Numbered from the stretch's first letter, positions 13,545 to 25,900 are shown. The stretch is DNA of 64,000 nt from Brachypodius melanocephalos (GCA_013398615.1 VZSR01000055.1:3953721-4017720); one strand, 5' to 3'. The notes: generated by a model from the sequence alone, not told the origin. Numbers and translations: made by a program.

Positions 13545-14660
13545 TGAAGCTTCCACAGCTTGTGCCAGTGTCAGTATGGTGAGGAGTGTAAATGCTAAGT
13601 GCTTTAAGAATTCCATTTAATATATGCAAGGCTATCACTTGAGAAAAAAATACTTATTGCTCATGTGAGTCCATCTGTCATTGCATACCCATGCCAATTT
13701 GTACTGCTAACAGGTGGAATAACAAGGAATGAAGTGATTTGTGACATAAATGATAGCTAAATAAAAAGGAAGCTAATGTCTGCAAATGGGGTTGTTTTTG
13801 TAAGAATCTAGGATGAATTTTGCAGGCCTGCTTAAAGTTTTGCTTCTGGTGAAACTGCTGTACAGCAGTGACAGATTTTTGATGTAACTATCAAATATAA
13901 GCACTATTGCATTAGAAGTTATGTCTAGGCTTAAAAAAACACCTACATTCGAGACAATCTATTTATGCAGAAAGACGTAATGCCTCACCCCAGCAGCATA
14001 AATTAATCTTTAAGTTGGCTAAATGAGGACACCTTTTACATTAGAGAACCCCTGCACAGTGTAAAAGCTGAATTACACAAAACTGAACATCAGCTGTCAA
14101 TGCAATGGTAAAAGAAATACACTCCTCTCAACTACTGAGATTAAAGTAGAAAGAGAAAAAAGGAAACTAACAGCTGCATGGCCCTGCCAAGCTGCTTTCC
14201 AGACACTTATTTATAGCAGGCTTTCTAGTTCAGTTCTGTGTTTCATTAAAACATCTGCGGCAAATTTTGTAGAAAAAAAATATCTAAAAGCATTTTGTCT
14301 TTAATAAGGAATACATTTTCTGAGTATTTGGAAGGGAATCTGCCACTTAGCTTGAGTTAAAGGTTTTGGTAAATAAAAAGCATCTCATTATCTTTGTTCC
14401 CAATGACCCTAATAGCAGAATAATGCTGGCATTTTAAGTCTCCCATGTAGTTAAATTAACTGAAATCTTACCCATAACCATTATGTGAAACAATTAGGTT
14501 ATAATTCTGCAGTTATTAAATGCTAAGTACCTCTGTTGGGCTTATGAGAGCTACTGTCCTACACAAGCCCAAATATCTCCACTGAATCATGCACAGCAAG
14601 ACAGTCAGTTCTGAGTCTCTCACATCCCAGATCAGCAACACCCTGTCAAGATTTGGGTGC

Positions 14661-14757
14661 TTTTTTTTTTTTCCTCTGTTGTTTTTTTTTTTTTTTCAAT
14701 TTTTAAATTTTTTTTTATTTTATTTTCAAAAATGTGTGGGATTTTTTTTTTTTTTTT
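14661..14757. repeat. T-rich low-complexity region
   Basis: Four long T runs broken by short mixed sequence over about 97 bp. On the EPHA6 transcript this is A-rich. It may be a decayed poly-A tail of a minus-strand retroelement, but no element body was recognised beside it. Confidence 0.9.
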
Positions 14758-16207
14758 GCTCACATGCATAGCAAAGCTGCTTTTAGCAACTTAGGAATGG
14801 AAAGGGCATCCCCTGGTCATCTCTGATACAAAAAGAGGCAATTCAGAATTTGTACTATGCTTAATATAGATGTAAATACGATAAAGCAAAAAAGGAAGAG
14901 TTAAATAGTAGCACTACAGGTAAGATTGTTGAGATGCAACTGTTAGCAGCAATTTCTGACCTGCGCTGCAGAGCTTTCTGCCACCTGACGCCCCCACATG
15001 CATTCTTTCTCAAAGGAACACATCTCATCCATTGGATTTATCACAGTTCTTCATTGCCTTTCAACTACCTGAAAATCTTCCCTTTCTCTAGGGTTGCTGC
15101 TTTGCTCACTTTATTTTTGTTGCTTTTGACATGATCAAACAACAACATTTATCTCCATTAACTTGTGAGGATATCTGTTACACATCCTGCAGTTACATTT
15201 CCATTTTCTTCTCAATTTCAGTGTTTCATTAGGCTGAATCAGAATTATTAGTAAAAGACATTTAATAGCAAGGCATTGTGAATGAGTTTCATTAAACAAA
15301 CTAAGAGTTTAGGAGTTTGAAGTCCGTAAGGAAAAGGCTTTACAAGCACTCAGAAAACAACAGTTCTGAGGATCTTATAAAATTAACTTGTAGACAGGGA
15401 GGTAGTTGAGAATCCAGTTCATGAATTTGAGGCCATTTGTAGTTTAATAGAATCAGTGGGATGCTCTACATAACACTGTGTTCAAAACAGAGAATTTTAT
15501 GGGGCCTGCAGTATTTCCTCTGCAATAGTTGTTTGGTTACAGGTACCCCCTCATTGTGATGCTCACTGCCACAAGACCTAAGGGACATTAAACACTCTGA
15601 GATATCCCATGGGGAAAAAAATATGGAAAGTATTTCACAAACTGTCGACAAAAGAAACCCAAACAGTCATAAGAAAAGACATCAAAGCTGCTGAGACACT
15701 TCTATTCAAAGAAAGCAAAGCAAGAAATAATAGCACTTGAAATAAAAAGAAAAGTAAGAATCATCTTGTAATTAGAATTACTGCAGTAGATAAAACGGGG
15801 CACAGAGAAGTACAATAGTTTCTTTTGTATAGCAAGTCAATAACATTATGTAATTTTCCAATTTTCTCCCTCTTTTTACCAGAAGAGATTTGTTTTTTAT
15901 TTCAAGAAAAAACTTTTAAGTAACACTACAGATAATGCAGGATGTCCAGAAAAGATACCAGCCTGACATTAGCCCATGCCCAGATCCATTTTTACACAGA
16001 TATATGTAGTTTGGAAAGAAACTTTGATTCAGTTTTAACTAACTATAGTTATATTTACTCTTCATTTATTACTTTTGATGGAAGGTGGTGTTTAATGGCT
16101 CCAGAAGAGAACAGATAACACAAGTAGTCTGTCTTGGAAAGGAGGCCTCAAACCTGTCCTCACTCATTTAAAGAGAATTACAAGAGTTCCAATCATGGTA
16201 AAAGTTA

Positions 16208-16211
<4 letters not shown>

Positions 16212-16250
<39 letters not shown>
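16212..16250. repeat. Poly-A run of 39 bases
   Basis: An uninterrupted run of 39 A on the plus strand. On the transcript it is poly-U, about 510 nt downstream of the donor of the insert exon. It could be the tail of a plus-strand retroposed sequence, but nothing recognisable precedes it. Its exact length is unreliable in an assembly. Confidence 0.97.
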
Positions 16251-16254
<4 letters not shown>

Positions 16255-16764
16255 GTTTTCATGAGACACATGAAAACCAAAGCACACAAAGGTTTCAAAC
16301 TCCAAATTAATTCATAATTAAGTTTTCCCTTTCCGAATTTGTTTTGCTTCCATGTTTTAGCAAGGGAATATAAATTTTTAGGGGAAAAGTCACAGAGTCA
16401 CACAAATTCCGAGATTTTACAGTGGCGTCTTCAAAGTTCTCCTTCTGCCCCAAACCAGGATAAATACACATGGACATGCTTCATGAAATGGATGATTGGA
16501 GGATACCAGGCCTTCTCTTTCAATATTTAGGCAGGCCACTTTCTCTCACAATTTCTCCTACACATTAATTTTAAAAAAATGGCTCATTCCCAAGAAGTTA
16601 TCCTATTTCCATTTCCTTTTGGTTTGGCTTTCTATTGGAAAGGACATCTGATCTCCCTGTCTGACCAACACCAAATTTTATTTCCCTGAGATGTGTGGAG
16701 AGATGGGGCAGAAAGCGAAGGAGAAAATAAAAACTTATGTGTGGGAAGAGTCTGGAATACCTAC

Positions 16765-16887
16765 CAGAGGAAATGCTGGGGGGTAGAGATCCACCCCCTG
16801 CCACTTGATGTGAGGCCAGGATGCTATTTAAAAATCCCGCCCTCAGGAATCTCGAAAGAGACTTCACCCCAATGGTCGGGAAGGATC
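16765..16887 (-). CDS. EPHA6: EPHA6-specific in-frame insert exon in the kinase beta4-beta5 loop (123 bp)
   Basis: The acceptor is tatttctttgcaag. Joined to the leftover A, the exon gives RSFPTIGVKSLSR, FLRAGFLNSI, then LASHQV and AGGGSLPPSISS, ending with one G before a GTAGGT donor. It matches the insert that I recall as unique to EPHA6 among Eph kinases (FLRAGFLNSI and GGGSLPP are shared). The rest is much more diverged than the flanking exons; for example, a cysteine I remember in the human insert is absent, and the bird-like version seems one residue shorter. At 123 bp (41 codons) with phase 1 on both sides it is a symmetrical cassette. Skipping it yields TK-S-RPVM, the normal Eph sequence. 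The insert has no recognisable fold; it is Gly-, Ser- and Pro-rich at its end, so it is probably a flexible surface loop. Confidence 0.9.
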
Positions 16888-19561
16888 CTTGCAAAGAAAT
16901 AAAAATGATCATTAATCAAATGACTTGTTCTCTGGCTGACAAAAGAAGTTGAATGTTTAAAGAAAGAACAACCAAATCTCTGCAGAGTTAACAGTGGTTT
17001 CACGGGAACAGATCTCATGAAAAGCAGTTCAAAGCCTTTGTTTGCTTTTTAACCAAGTCATACAATACACAGCTTGAACCAGAAAAAGGTTTTCTGCATG
17101 GTTTGCAGATGGAGAATTCCAGAACTTCTAGCAGCAGTAGAAAAATTTGATGTTTCAACAGCAAATTGCACCTGTGGGATACTCACAATGCATTCCAGAT
17201 GACCCCACCATAGAGGCATGTTACAATTTCGTGTTCAAATCAGACAGACCACTGGAGGTGAGGCTGTACCAGCAAAGCTCCTTTACACCAGTAAAAGCCA
17301 CCTGACAAAAGTCACATCAGGCAAGGGGCAAAGGGGAACCAGAATTTGCAGCTAAAATACTGAATTCTGTGTCAAGGCAACTCCATCAGTCCGAGCTTCT
17401 GTCACACTTCCCAACACCTGTCAATGCACTGATACAGCCAAAAACCAGGAGTATGGATGATGCCTAAAGATTTTCAGCTTTTTAATATATTTTTTATATA
17501 ATTGTAACTTTTTGATTTTAGGCTATGTGGACATGGCCCCCTTCTGCTTTGCTCTCACCAGAAGCTCAACACATTTTATGCTTTCAATATAATAAACTGT
17601 ATGTTCTTCTCATTGCCTACTGCACAGTTTTATTCCTGGAAACAATGATTATCTCATCCACCTCTTTTAGAGAAAATATTTGTGACATATCTACTGCAGT
17701 GGTGAGAAATGAAGATGCCTTAGTATTTGATTCACTGTTTCAGCTTTCAGCATTCGTACAGAGATCCGCAGACATCATTTCAACTTCCTCATGTTAGTGC
17801 TCAAAGATGGATCTGAAATGACAGCTCTGCACATCTCACTTAAAAGCACAGGGTCAAGGTTCTCCCACCTGGCAATAAATCTAAACTGGCAATCAGAATA
17901 ATCTGGGTATTTTTGCAAGTGCATCGAGTAAGCATCCATCCAAAAAGTTAGGCAATGGCAAGCTTGTTTTCCTCACCTTGCAGGTACTTCATATTTGTTC
18001 TTTTAAGAGACATAAAGCATCTTGATCTTTATAGTAAGTGTCACAAAGCAGTTGAGATGTTTTTTCCCACTAATAAAAATACAGTGAGGAAAATGTACCC
18101 TCAAAACACACATATATTTGCTGACTTTAAAGTAGCCTAGGACAGCTTTGAGTTTCTTACTTTTATTTTCAAGGAGTTGTAACGTTTGCCCTCAATCCAT
18201 CCGTTCTTTAAATTTGTAAATTAGACATGCTGCAGTCTGTGGACAAAGAATTAATTTAACTGGTGATCTAGATGCAGTACTTTTATATCTGATGCCTAAA
18301 GGTAAGTTTTCCTTCTGGACACTCAAGAGATGTCTTTGGCATTCCTATAGAAGTGTTTCCAAATTCCATGGCTTTCAATTTAAAATAGTTACAGAAGTGA
18401 TCCTTGACAGACAGCACAGAATGCAGTACACAAAAATTCAATTTTAAAATGGAAACTGTTCCATTAACTCCAAGATGTTTGGTACTAAACAACATCTTAA
18501 AAAATAAAGGCTAAATAATGAACATGTGAAGACTTCCCAAATAGAACATTGCTCCTCTGTTTCAAAATATGAATTATACCAACCACAAATACAGCCACTG
18601 AGTCACACACCATATGTACAAACCTTCAGAAAAGCCAAACAGCTTCAGCTTCACCAATGACATTTTCCTCTGTGTAAATCCTGTTAAATGGCAAATAACT
18701 CGTTTCCTAGCAGTTTTACAATAAGTTACTTTGTTATAGAAATTAATGAAGATAACCCCAAATTTATTTCACTTATTGTACATATTCAGAAATGAAAAAA
18801 AAACAACCCAAGGGGCAGTGAATTTTAGAGCAAGTAAATCTATGAATACTAAGAAGAGAACTAAGATTATTGGGGTTTTATAAGCAGCAAATAACTAAAA
18901 GAATACATATAAATAACACTTTTCTCTCACACTCAAAAGCTAGGATTCAGTTGCTTAAGTGTAAGTCGTTTGTGTCATTTGAGATGCTCTAAAAAATCTG
19001 AGACTTTCCCAGCTGAGGTGCAGACATGACATGATCAGCAGGAGATTTACACTCGGAAAGTGGCAGGAAGAGGCAAAGCAGCAGTTGGATATTTAAGAGG
19101 AGGCACTCAGTGTCATTTTAGGCAACTGAATCCCATCCAGTCTCCTGTCACCTCAGAAATGTCACTGACTAAGCAGAACTCAGAGTTCCAAGAACAAGAC
19201 CTCCTTTAGTCTCTTCTAGAAATCCAGAAGAGAAATGAGAGATTAAAAGTTCATTCATTGTAAAACATGCATGGTCCTAAATTAAAATACAGCCCCAGGA
19301 TGAACTTTTTTTTAGCCTCAGGGGTGCTTTTTTCATCATGTGCACAATGTGAAAAGGGTTTGAGACTTGATTACATGCTTTTATATTGGAAAGGTGAAAA
19401 TCACTGCAGATAAAGCAAATTAATTCTTGTTAAGCCACATCAATCACCACCAGATGGACAGAGCTTTGCTAAGAGCTTTGGGCATTTACAGTGGTTTAGA
19501 AGCTACTCAAATATTTACTTGTTTGCATAAACATTCATGAAATAGTTGAATGAATTACAGA

Positions 19562-19612
19562 CAATCACAGAATGTGTAAGGTTGGAAGGGACCCCTGGAG
19601 TCAGCTAGTTAA
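19562..19612 (-). mobile_element. CR1 LINE 3'-end fragment
   Basis: The stretch beginning AATCACAGAATG and continuing GGTTGGAAGGGACC is the reverse complement of the conserved 3' end of avian CR1 retroposons. The element is therefore on the minus strand with its 3' end at the lower coordinate. Only about 50 bp can be recognised before the match fades. This is typical of 5'-truncated CR1 copies and is one of the main signs that the genome is from a bird. Confidence 0.8.
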
Positions 19613-20009
19613 CCAGATTTCTTGAGCAATGATGTCATTCTGTCAGTCCACATCATACAGAGACTTGTGCTTCCAACCATTCCTGTTGTTTTCTGGAAAA
19701 ATTAACACTCGTTTTTGCAGTGGGTGCACACAGAGTGATGCCTTAAGTTTTACCTTTCATGTTTTTCAGATTCTGTGCTGCCTAGGGGTGCAGTTCTGAG
19801 CCTCATATTAAGTGTTACTCTTAACAGAGTAGGGAGTAGGGAGACAAAACAAATCCTTTTTGAGATGGAGACCAAGGACTAATGTTACAAGTTTTCAGGC
19901 CCAAAACCATAAACAGCGGTGGACTAAAGAAAGAAAACAAGAGGGATGAGACCTCACAATCTGAAGCTGTAATTGAACAATTAAACTCCAATATGCAAAC
20001 CCCAAAACT

Positions 20010-20016
20010 TATAAAA
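20010..20016 (+). promoter_or_regulatory. TATA-like box of the solo LTR
   Basis: TATAAAA lies 127 bp from the start of the LTR and about 117 bp before its AATAAA signal. It would direct transcription on the plus strand, antisense to EPHA6. Whether it is active cannot be told from sequence. Confidence 0.55.
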
Positions 20017-20126
20017 GTGTGAGACCTTGTGACTGGTCATCCATTTTGTGACCATTTTGGGTCCATCTTGGGTATGGCCCTGGTCAGGCTCTTGTCCTGC
20101 CCAAGGTGGATCCTTAAAAGTCTTTT

Positions 20127-20132
20127 AATAAA
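20127..20132 (+). terminator. Polyadenylation signal of the solo LTR
   Basis: AATAAA in the plus direction, followed by a T-rich and GT-containing stretch (CTTTATTC, then TGTCTGGT), the usual arrangement for an LTR R-U5 boundary. It is antisense to EPHA6, so it should not end EPHA6 transcripts. Confidence 0.55.
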
Positions 20133-22182
20133 TCCCTACTTTATTCTCTAGCTCTGTCTGGTCGCTGTCCCAGGTCAGCCTTCCCAAGGCATGAACACTA
20201 ATGGAAAGATCTTTCAGTACAAGATTCTGAACTGGGAAAAGGAGACAAGAACATTAAGCCACGATTCCTCAGTGCCCTCAAATGAAGTTGCGATTTAGCA
20301 GCTACAGTCACGGATTTACTGAGGAGAAAACCCCAATCTCTCCCTGCCCCACAGTTACACACCATGAACATTGTGTCACCTTAGCAGGGGAAGTCCCATT
20401 AGTTACAATATTAGTTGGAAAAGTGGGTTGAAACTTTAGAAGTACAGGACAATACTTGGAATAGCTGACAGCTCATGAAGTATCCTCCACTTTCTGAGCC
20501 CTGTGATACCAGTTTATAACTCAGTGTAAATTCTTCTGTTTCACAATAATTACAGCTAAGTGCCTGAGCTCAGAGGTAGTGGGGGAGTGCAGAATCAATT
20601 AGCCTGCACTTCCACCTTCAGCTGTTGTTCCTGGGGGAGTATCATCCCACAAATTGTGGAATTTGATAGTGAAGTCACTGGTACAGCATCCTAAACTGGC
20701 ATGGGTTTAGTAGGGTATTATCCTACTGAGCAGAAGGGCAGGAGAAGGTGGCTGGGCAAAGGAAATCCATATGCTTAGCTCATCCCCAGAGCACAGACAT
20801 TAATTCACACCCATTTCTTGGCACTGCATGGTCACAGCATGACCAGCCAGGAGGAACAGCCACTGCTTCCAGCCCACATCCCATGGCCTTGCACCAGCCA
20901 CAAAACTGTGCCCTGTTCTTTGCCACTGCTGGTTTCCTTATTTATTACACTTCAGTACTTTCTGCAGGTGGAATTGACCATTTCATTGTGCTGTGTACTT
21001 CTGAGCATCTAACAGCCACAAATCCAAAAGCAGCTCTTTGGCCTCTTAATTTAACAAACTGGATTGAGAAGTTCTAGAGAGGTCACAATGGCCTTAGTCT
21101 GTTTGTTTGTACAAGTGCCATCTCTTCATTGGCACCAGCAAAGGAAGACTTCAGGCTATTGTTCCTTTCCCACAGATTTGGTTTGGAAAAAACAGGAAGA
21201 AAGCATGGGTGGTGTATTTAATGTAAAAAACCCCATTGCTATTTGTTTCTGTATAGTCAGTTCTCTCGGTGCTTTCCATGCAGGGATTGTCAAAACCCAG
21301 CTAAGAGAAAGTTCTCAGGAACTCTGCAGATGAAGGCTTTGGGGAATGAAAGGCTGTGAGCAGCTCCTGCATTCAGTTTGGCAGGAAGCTAATGGCTGTT
21401 TTCACTCCAAACTGCATTTTGATGCAGGGCGGGCTGAACATTTAGCAACAAAATACTGGAGGACAGAATGCAAAAAGTTTTCCTGCTTCTGCAGAGGGGA
21501 ATTATCCAATTTTATCACTTAATGTCTGAGAGAAGACTGACTTCTGTTATGAGCACTTCCTATTCTAAAATAAAACCTGTTTTTTATTGTTACTGGTGTT
21601 TCCTTAGGGAAGTTAGAAGAGGGCAATAGCACTTTTTTCCAAAATTATTTGAAATACATCCATTATGGAAACTACTGAAAACCGGTTGACTTTTCCCTCA
21701 CATGATTTTATTGATTTATCCTTCCTAGACCACCAGGAACGGCACGTTACTTCAAAATCTTTTATGAGGGAACATATGGAAGGTTTTTATAGGGAATGGC
21801 TTTATAAAACTTGGAAACTATGATGTCAGATTACAATTTTTAGAGCACTCAAAAGGCTTGACTTGCAATGGAAAAAAAAAATCAGAAGCAGGGAAAAAAT
21901 TTATCCCTGATGAATTTGTTAGGTCATGCTTTCAGTACATTTAGAAAACATAAATGTTTTTCAATCTGGATATTTAGAATATGCTCTTAATTTATTTTAG
22001 AGCTTTCTTTTCATGAAAGCAAAGGCTGATAGAGTGGTATACCTAAATTTTTGCCTGAAAAATGCATATGTCTTAGAAAAATCTGGTTTTTAATATCACT
22101 AAATAGTATTTTGCAATAGACAACACAAAATATTGGAGCCTATCAAGAATTGACAATAATTACTGTGCTTAAGCCCTGCTGA

Positions 22183-22245
22183 AATCACAGAATGCAGAAT
22201 GGTTGAGGTTGGAAAGGATCTCTGGAGGCCACCAAGTCCAAGTGA
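22183..22245 (-). mobile_element. CR1 LINE 3'-end fragment
   Basis: AATCACAGAATG, then GGTTGAGGTTGGAAAGGATC and a CTGGAGGCCACCAAGTCCAA segment form the reverse complement of an avian CR1 3' end. This sub-type is common in songbird genomes as I know them. It is severely 5'-truncated, with the recognisable part ending near 22245. Confidence 0.82.
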
Positions 22246-22743
22246 ACCATGTGAGGATTTCCACTACCTTTCAAATAACACAACTAAAACTCCTGAGGAC
22301 TGAATTCTGCTCTATGGTACTTAAACCAGGAAAACCAAACCTGCATTGTGCTGTGCAGAGGGAAATTCATACTCTCATGTTCAGCAGCCGATTTTCAAAA
22401 GGGGTGGTTCCATTTTGTTTCCTCAGATTCCACCAGGGTAGTTGACATCATACCCACAAATAACTGTGTCACCCACTCAAAGAACTTTCAAGAACCCAGA
22501 GAGTCCTTTGACTGCTTTTTCCTGGTGTCTGGATTATTCATTTCCATGCTTTTTGGGTTTACTCTTCAGTTAGAGTTTAACTCTGAATTCAGTTTACTGC
22601 TTCGGAAGTAGTGAAGCATTCCTAAGCTTTGGCTTCATTTCTGAGGAACAGACCCTTCTAGCCCTGCTCTTGGGAACATATTTTCAAAGTCCTGCTTTTC
22701 TCTATCAAGTTCCCTAATTTCTGCTCCAAATTTAACTTTACAG

Positions 22744-22906
22744 GGTCTGTCTGAAAACACGAAGAAGACAAACACTGGGCAGGGCAAAGCTGCTGTTCAG
22801 ATCTCCATCCCTGATGAGTTTAACCTTGAGATCCTTGTGAAAGACAATGCTTCCCGACAAACCTGCACTCTCATTTCTTGCCTGGCAGACGGGAATAAAT
22901 CCAGAG
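22744..22906 (+). other. Coding-like patch with splice-like borders, unidentified
   Basis: A plus-strand block of 163 bp is preceded by a pyrimidine-rich tract ending tttacag and followed by GTAGGA. In the frame starting GLSENTKK it has 54 codons without a stop. It includes SIPDEFNLEILVKDN and TCTLISCLADG, with codon choice and G+C content more like coding sequence than the surrounding intron. The opposite strand is also open over the same interval (22738-22950), so coding direction is uncertain. I do not recognise the product. It could be an exon of an antisense transcript, a fragment of a retroposed gene or mobile element, or chance. Confidence 0.3.
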
Positions 22907-25900
22907 GTAGGAATATTTACACAGAATGAGACGATTTTAGAAAACCCCAATTATAACAACTTCTGGCTTTACTTATGACTTCTCTGGGACAAAAAGCAAA
23001 TGCTGAAAGAAGCCTACAGTTCCTAAGGAGGAACTGATGTAAGTTACAGAATATTTGGGGAGAATATTAACATCTAATTTAATTTCCCTTGCTGCTTCTA
23101 GACAAACAGGTGATTTAGGGGGGAAAAATGAGGGAATTGCTTGAAAAGTGTTCTACAAACACTACAGGCATTTATTTTGTGGTGTGTTAAATGTCAATGC
23201 ACACTGAAGTTCTGGTTGCTGGGAAGATTGGTGTGACAACATTAATATGATTAAGGCTTTTAACAGCAATAACAACTGCTGTGTTGAATCATCTTTCTAG
23301 TCTTAATGGAATGGAAATGAAAATACTGAGCTTCTATGGGATAAAACTATCTGTGTATGCTTAAGCTGTCTACTAGATAAGTATCTTTCAGTCCTTGCTA
23401 ATCTGAAAATTTAGCACAATGCTAAATAAGAACCTGAAATCTTTATGTGTTTATAGGGATGTATGATACCCAGGACACTGCTACAAGTACATTTGGATTT
23501 CATTAGCATATGAAAACAAAATACTTTGAAATTACATTTTTCATGATAGAAGAAAACAAAGCTTGCACTATCAGTGAAACCTTTGTGATTCATTTTATAT
23601 ACATCATTATTTCAGGGAATTACGAATCCGTTAATAGTTAGCTGAATTATCTTTTCATCATCCACTTTTTGTTAATTTGGAAGGAGAAATCTAAGCATTC
23701 CTATAATTTGGAATTCTCCATCCTTTAAGACAGGAAGCTACCATGTGAGATGTTGATGGGGTAAATGGGATGGTTAAGAAATTCCAGAGGCTTGTAATTT
23801 TCAGCTGCCCATTTTCATGGTATTTCCATAAATACAGAGATTTGGTTTTAGTTTTGTACTTCATGTTTAGAAATTGCAGTAAGTTTTAATTTAATGAGTG
23901 AAGCAGCTTTTCATGGTGACATCTGAAGATGAATGTGTTGATGCAGCCTGCTGTGCATTCTGCAGTTCTGCAGCTAAAGCTCTGATTTTCTCCTCTTTTA
24001 GCCTCATTACCCTGTTACAGTATGAACCAGGGGTGGGAGACAAACATTCCCCACTTTTAGACAATAATCAGGATCTCTGAAAAAGCCTCACTGTGTTCAG
24101 TTGAAAAAACCCCCCTGGGGCTGAGTGATTTTCTGTTGAACAAAGGTAGGGTATAAACTGAGGATTCCTTTTGCTATTTCACATTCATGCCATTCACAAT
24201 TCACTGTGCAGTAACAGCAATGAAATCAAGCCCACAGGTTTGATTTCCTTCCTTGTAACAAACACCAAGTGACTTCCTCAAATAAAAGATGCCAGGATTA
24301 GAAGTGGAAAGATGGCTGGCATTACCAAAATTGTGACTGGGAATGAACTCTTTGATTAGAAGTGGATTAAATGCTGGTTTAGATTTACAAATCTCTAAGT
24401 TAGACAGAAAATCCTCTTTGCCTCTGCTCAGTGAAGGTGTCCCAGGAAAACCAGATGTCCTGGGAAACCAAGACAGGTTGTGTGGGCAGCTCTCTGATGG
24501 GCTGAGGCACACGGACAGGAATTCTGCTTTCTTTTCTGAAAAATGCTGCTGACCAAAGAGAATTAGCTGTGCTTGTTAATTATCTCCTTGTTGATACCAG
24601 TGGACTCAGGCTTTTCTCTGCAGCTCAAAGACCACTTGGTGTTCAGTGAATGCCATGTGGTAAAACCTCTCTTATCTCATCTCATCTTCGTTGTGCTGGT
24701 TTTGGCTACAGTGACTCTGCCAGGATGGATGTTGGGCAGTATTTCTTAGGCCACAAAGTCACATTTTTCAGTGCTTATAAAGACATCAATTGAAAACTGG
24801 AAGTAAATAGCCAGTCTCACCTGAACCACTTGTATGCTGAAGAATGTGCTCAACTACAGTGGAGAGGGAAAAAGCAGAGAGAGGAAAGAGGGGAGACTCT
24901 CCTCCAAAGAGGGTAAATTAATTATTGTCAGTCTAGGAGGATATTAACAAGTTTCTGTTGTTACAGGAAGAAAGGTAATCAATTCTAGCCACAGCACAGT
25001 GGTTTGTTTCAGATTTTTACTATTATAAAAATTCTGCACTATGCTTCTCTAGATAAAATATTGAAATGAAGTCATTATCAGCTAAACTTATTTGCTTTCA
25101 AATTTTATTCAGCAGAAATTACCTTGTTAAAGTTTAGTTGAAAAATGACAATATTTACAGATGGATGTTGTTATGAATCTATTTGAGAATGTCTGACTGA
25201 ATACATTTGCTTCTGAAAATGTGTTTACAGGATTGTCATTAATGTTTTGTGCTTATACTTAGAACATACTTAAACCGAATACTCTCTAACTTCAAACCAT
25301 CTATTATGATGTTTTAAAATCACATTTCCTTTCCCATGTTGCTTCTCTCTTCCAATTGTGTCTCACTTAACAGCTTTATCATCCTCTCCTGATTTACAAG
25401 CACTGTGTTTATCTGTGAAGAAATGTAACATTTATGAAGGAGTATTTTTTTGCAAACTGACTTTCCAACCAAGAGTTTGGAAAGGATCCCAAACAGATTG
25501 CATCTAAGTTATTTATTCTTCTGGAACCTGAACTATGTATATATTAAAAACCAGAAAGATAATTATAGTCAGTGAAACAGTTTCTTTTCCTCACATCTAA
25601 CTCTCATGTTGCCATAAAATACAGTATCAGATATTTATAGGAGAAAATTACCAGTCCATTTTAAAATTCTTCTTTGTGATATGAATCTGCTCTAAAGATA
25701 TCTTAAGCTTGTTGCTTTGCATTAGAAATTTGGGTGTGAGCCTTAAAGCTGTGGGAAACATGACAATCCAAGCTTTTACAGCAGAGGTTTGTATGGAGAG
25801 ACTAGAACCTGGAGGGTCTATGGGTAATAATAAACAAAAATATTAATAAATAATACTAAACCCCAATAATGGTTGCTATTGAAAAACACACACACATTTG

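Larger units (their letters stand above)
4013..16764 (-). other. EPHA6: EPHA6 intron between insert exon and hinge exon (about 12.8 kb)
   Basis: Intronic sequence with one assembly gap (4975-5074). It holds a short CA repeat (8000-8017), a TG repeat (13522-13544), a T-rich region (14661-14757) and a 39-base poly-A run (16212-16250). Open frames in it, including one of 141 codons at 8696-9121, show no family resemblance and fit chance. A splice-like block at 13243-13341 was examined and rejected as an EPHA6 coding exon. Confidence 0.85.
19883..20197 (+). mobile_element. Solitary endogenous retrovirus LTR (315 bp) with CTAA target duplication
   Basis: The element starts TGTTACAAG and ends GAACA, so it has the retroviral TG...CA ends and matching TGTT/AACA termini. 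It is flanked on both sides by CTAA (19879-19882 and 20198-20201), read as the target-site duplication. Inside are a TATA-like box at 20010-20016 and an AATAAA signal at 20127-20132, in the order and spacing of a U3-R-U5 LTR in the plus direction. No internal retroviral genes lie beside it, so this is a solo LTR left by recombination between two LTRs. A 4-bp duplication suggests a gammaretrovirus-like (ERV1) source. A 5-bp reading (ACTAA) would be possible only if the final A is not counted in the LTR. Confidence 0.8.
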
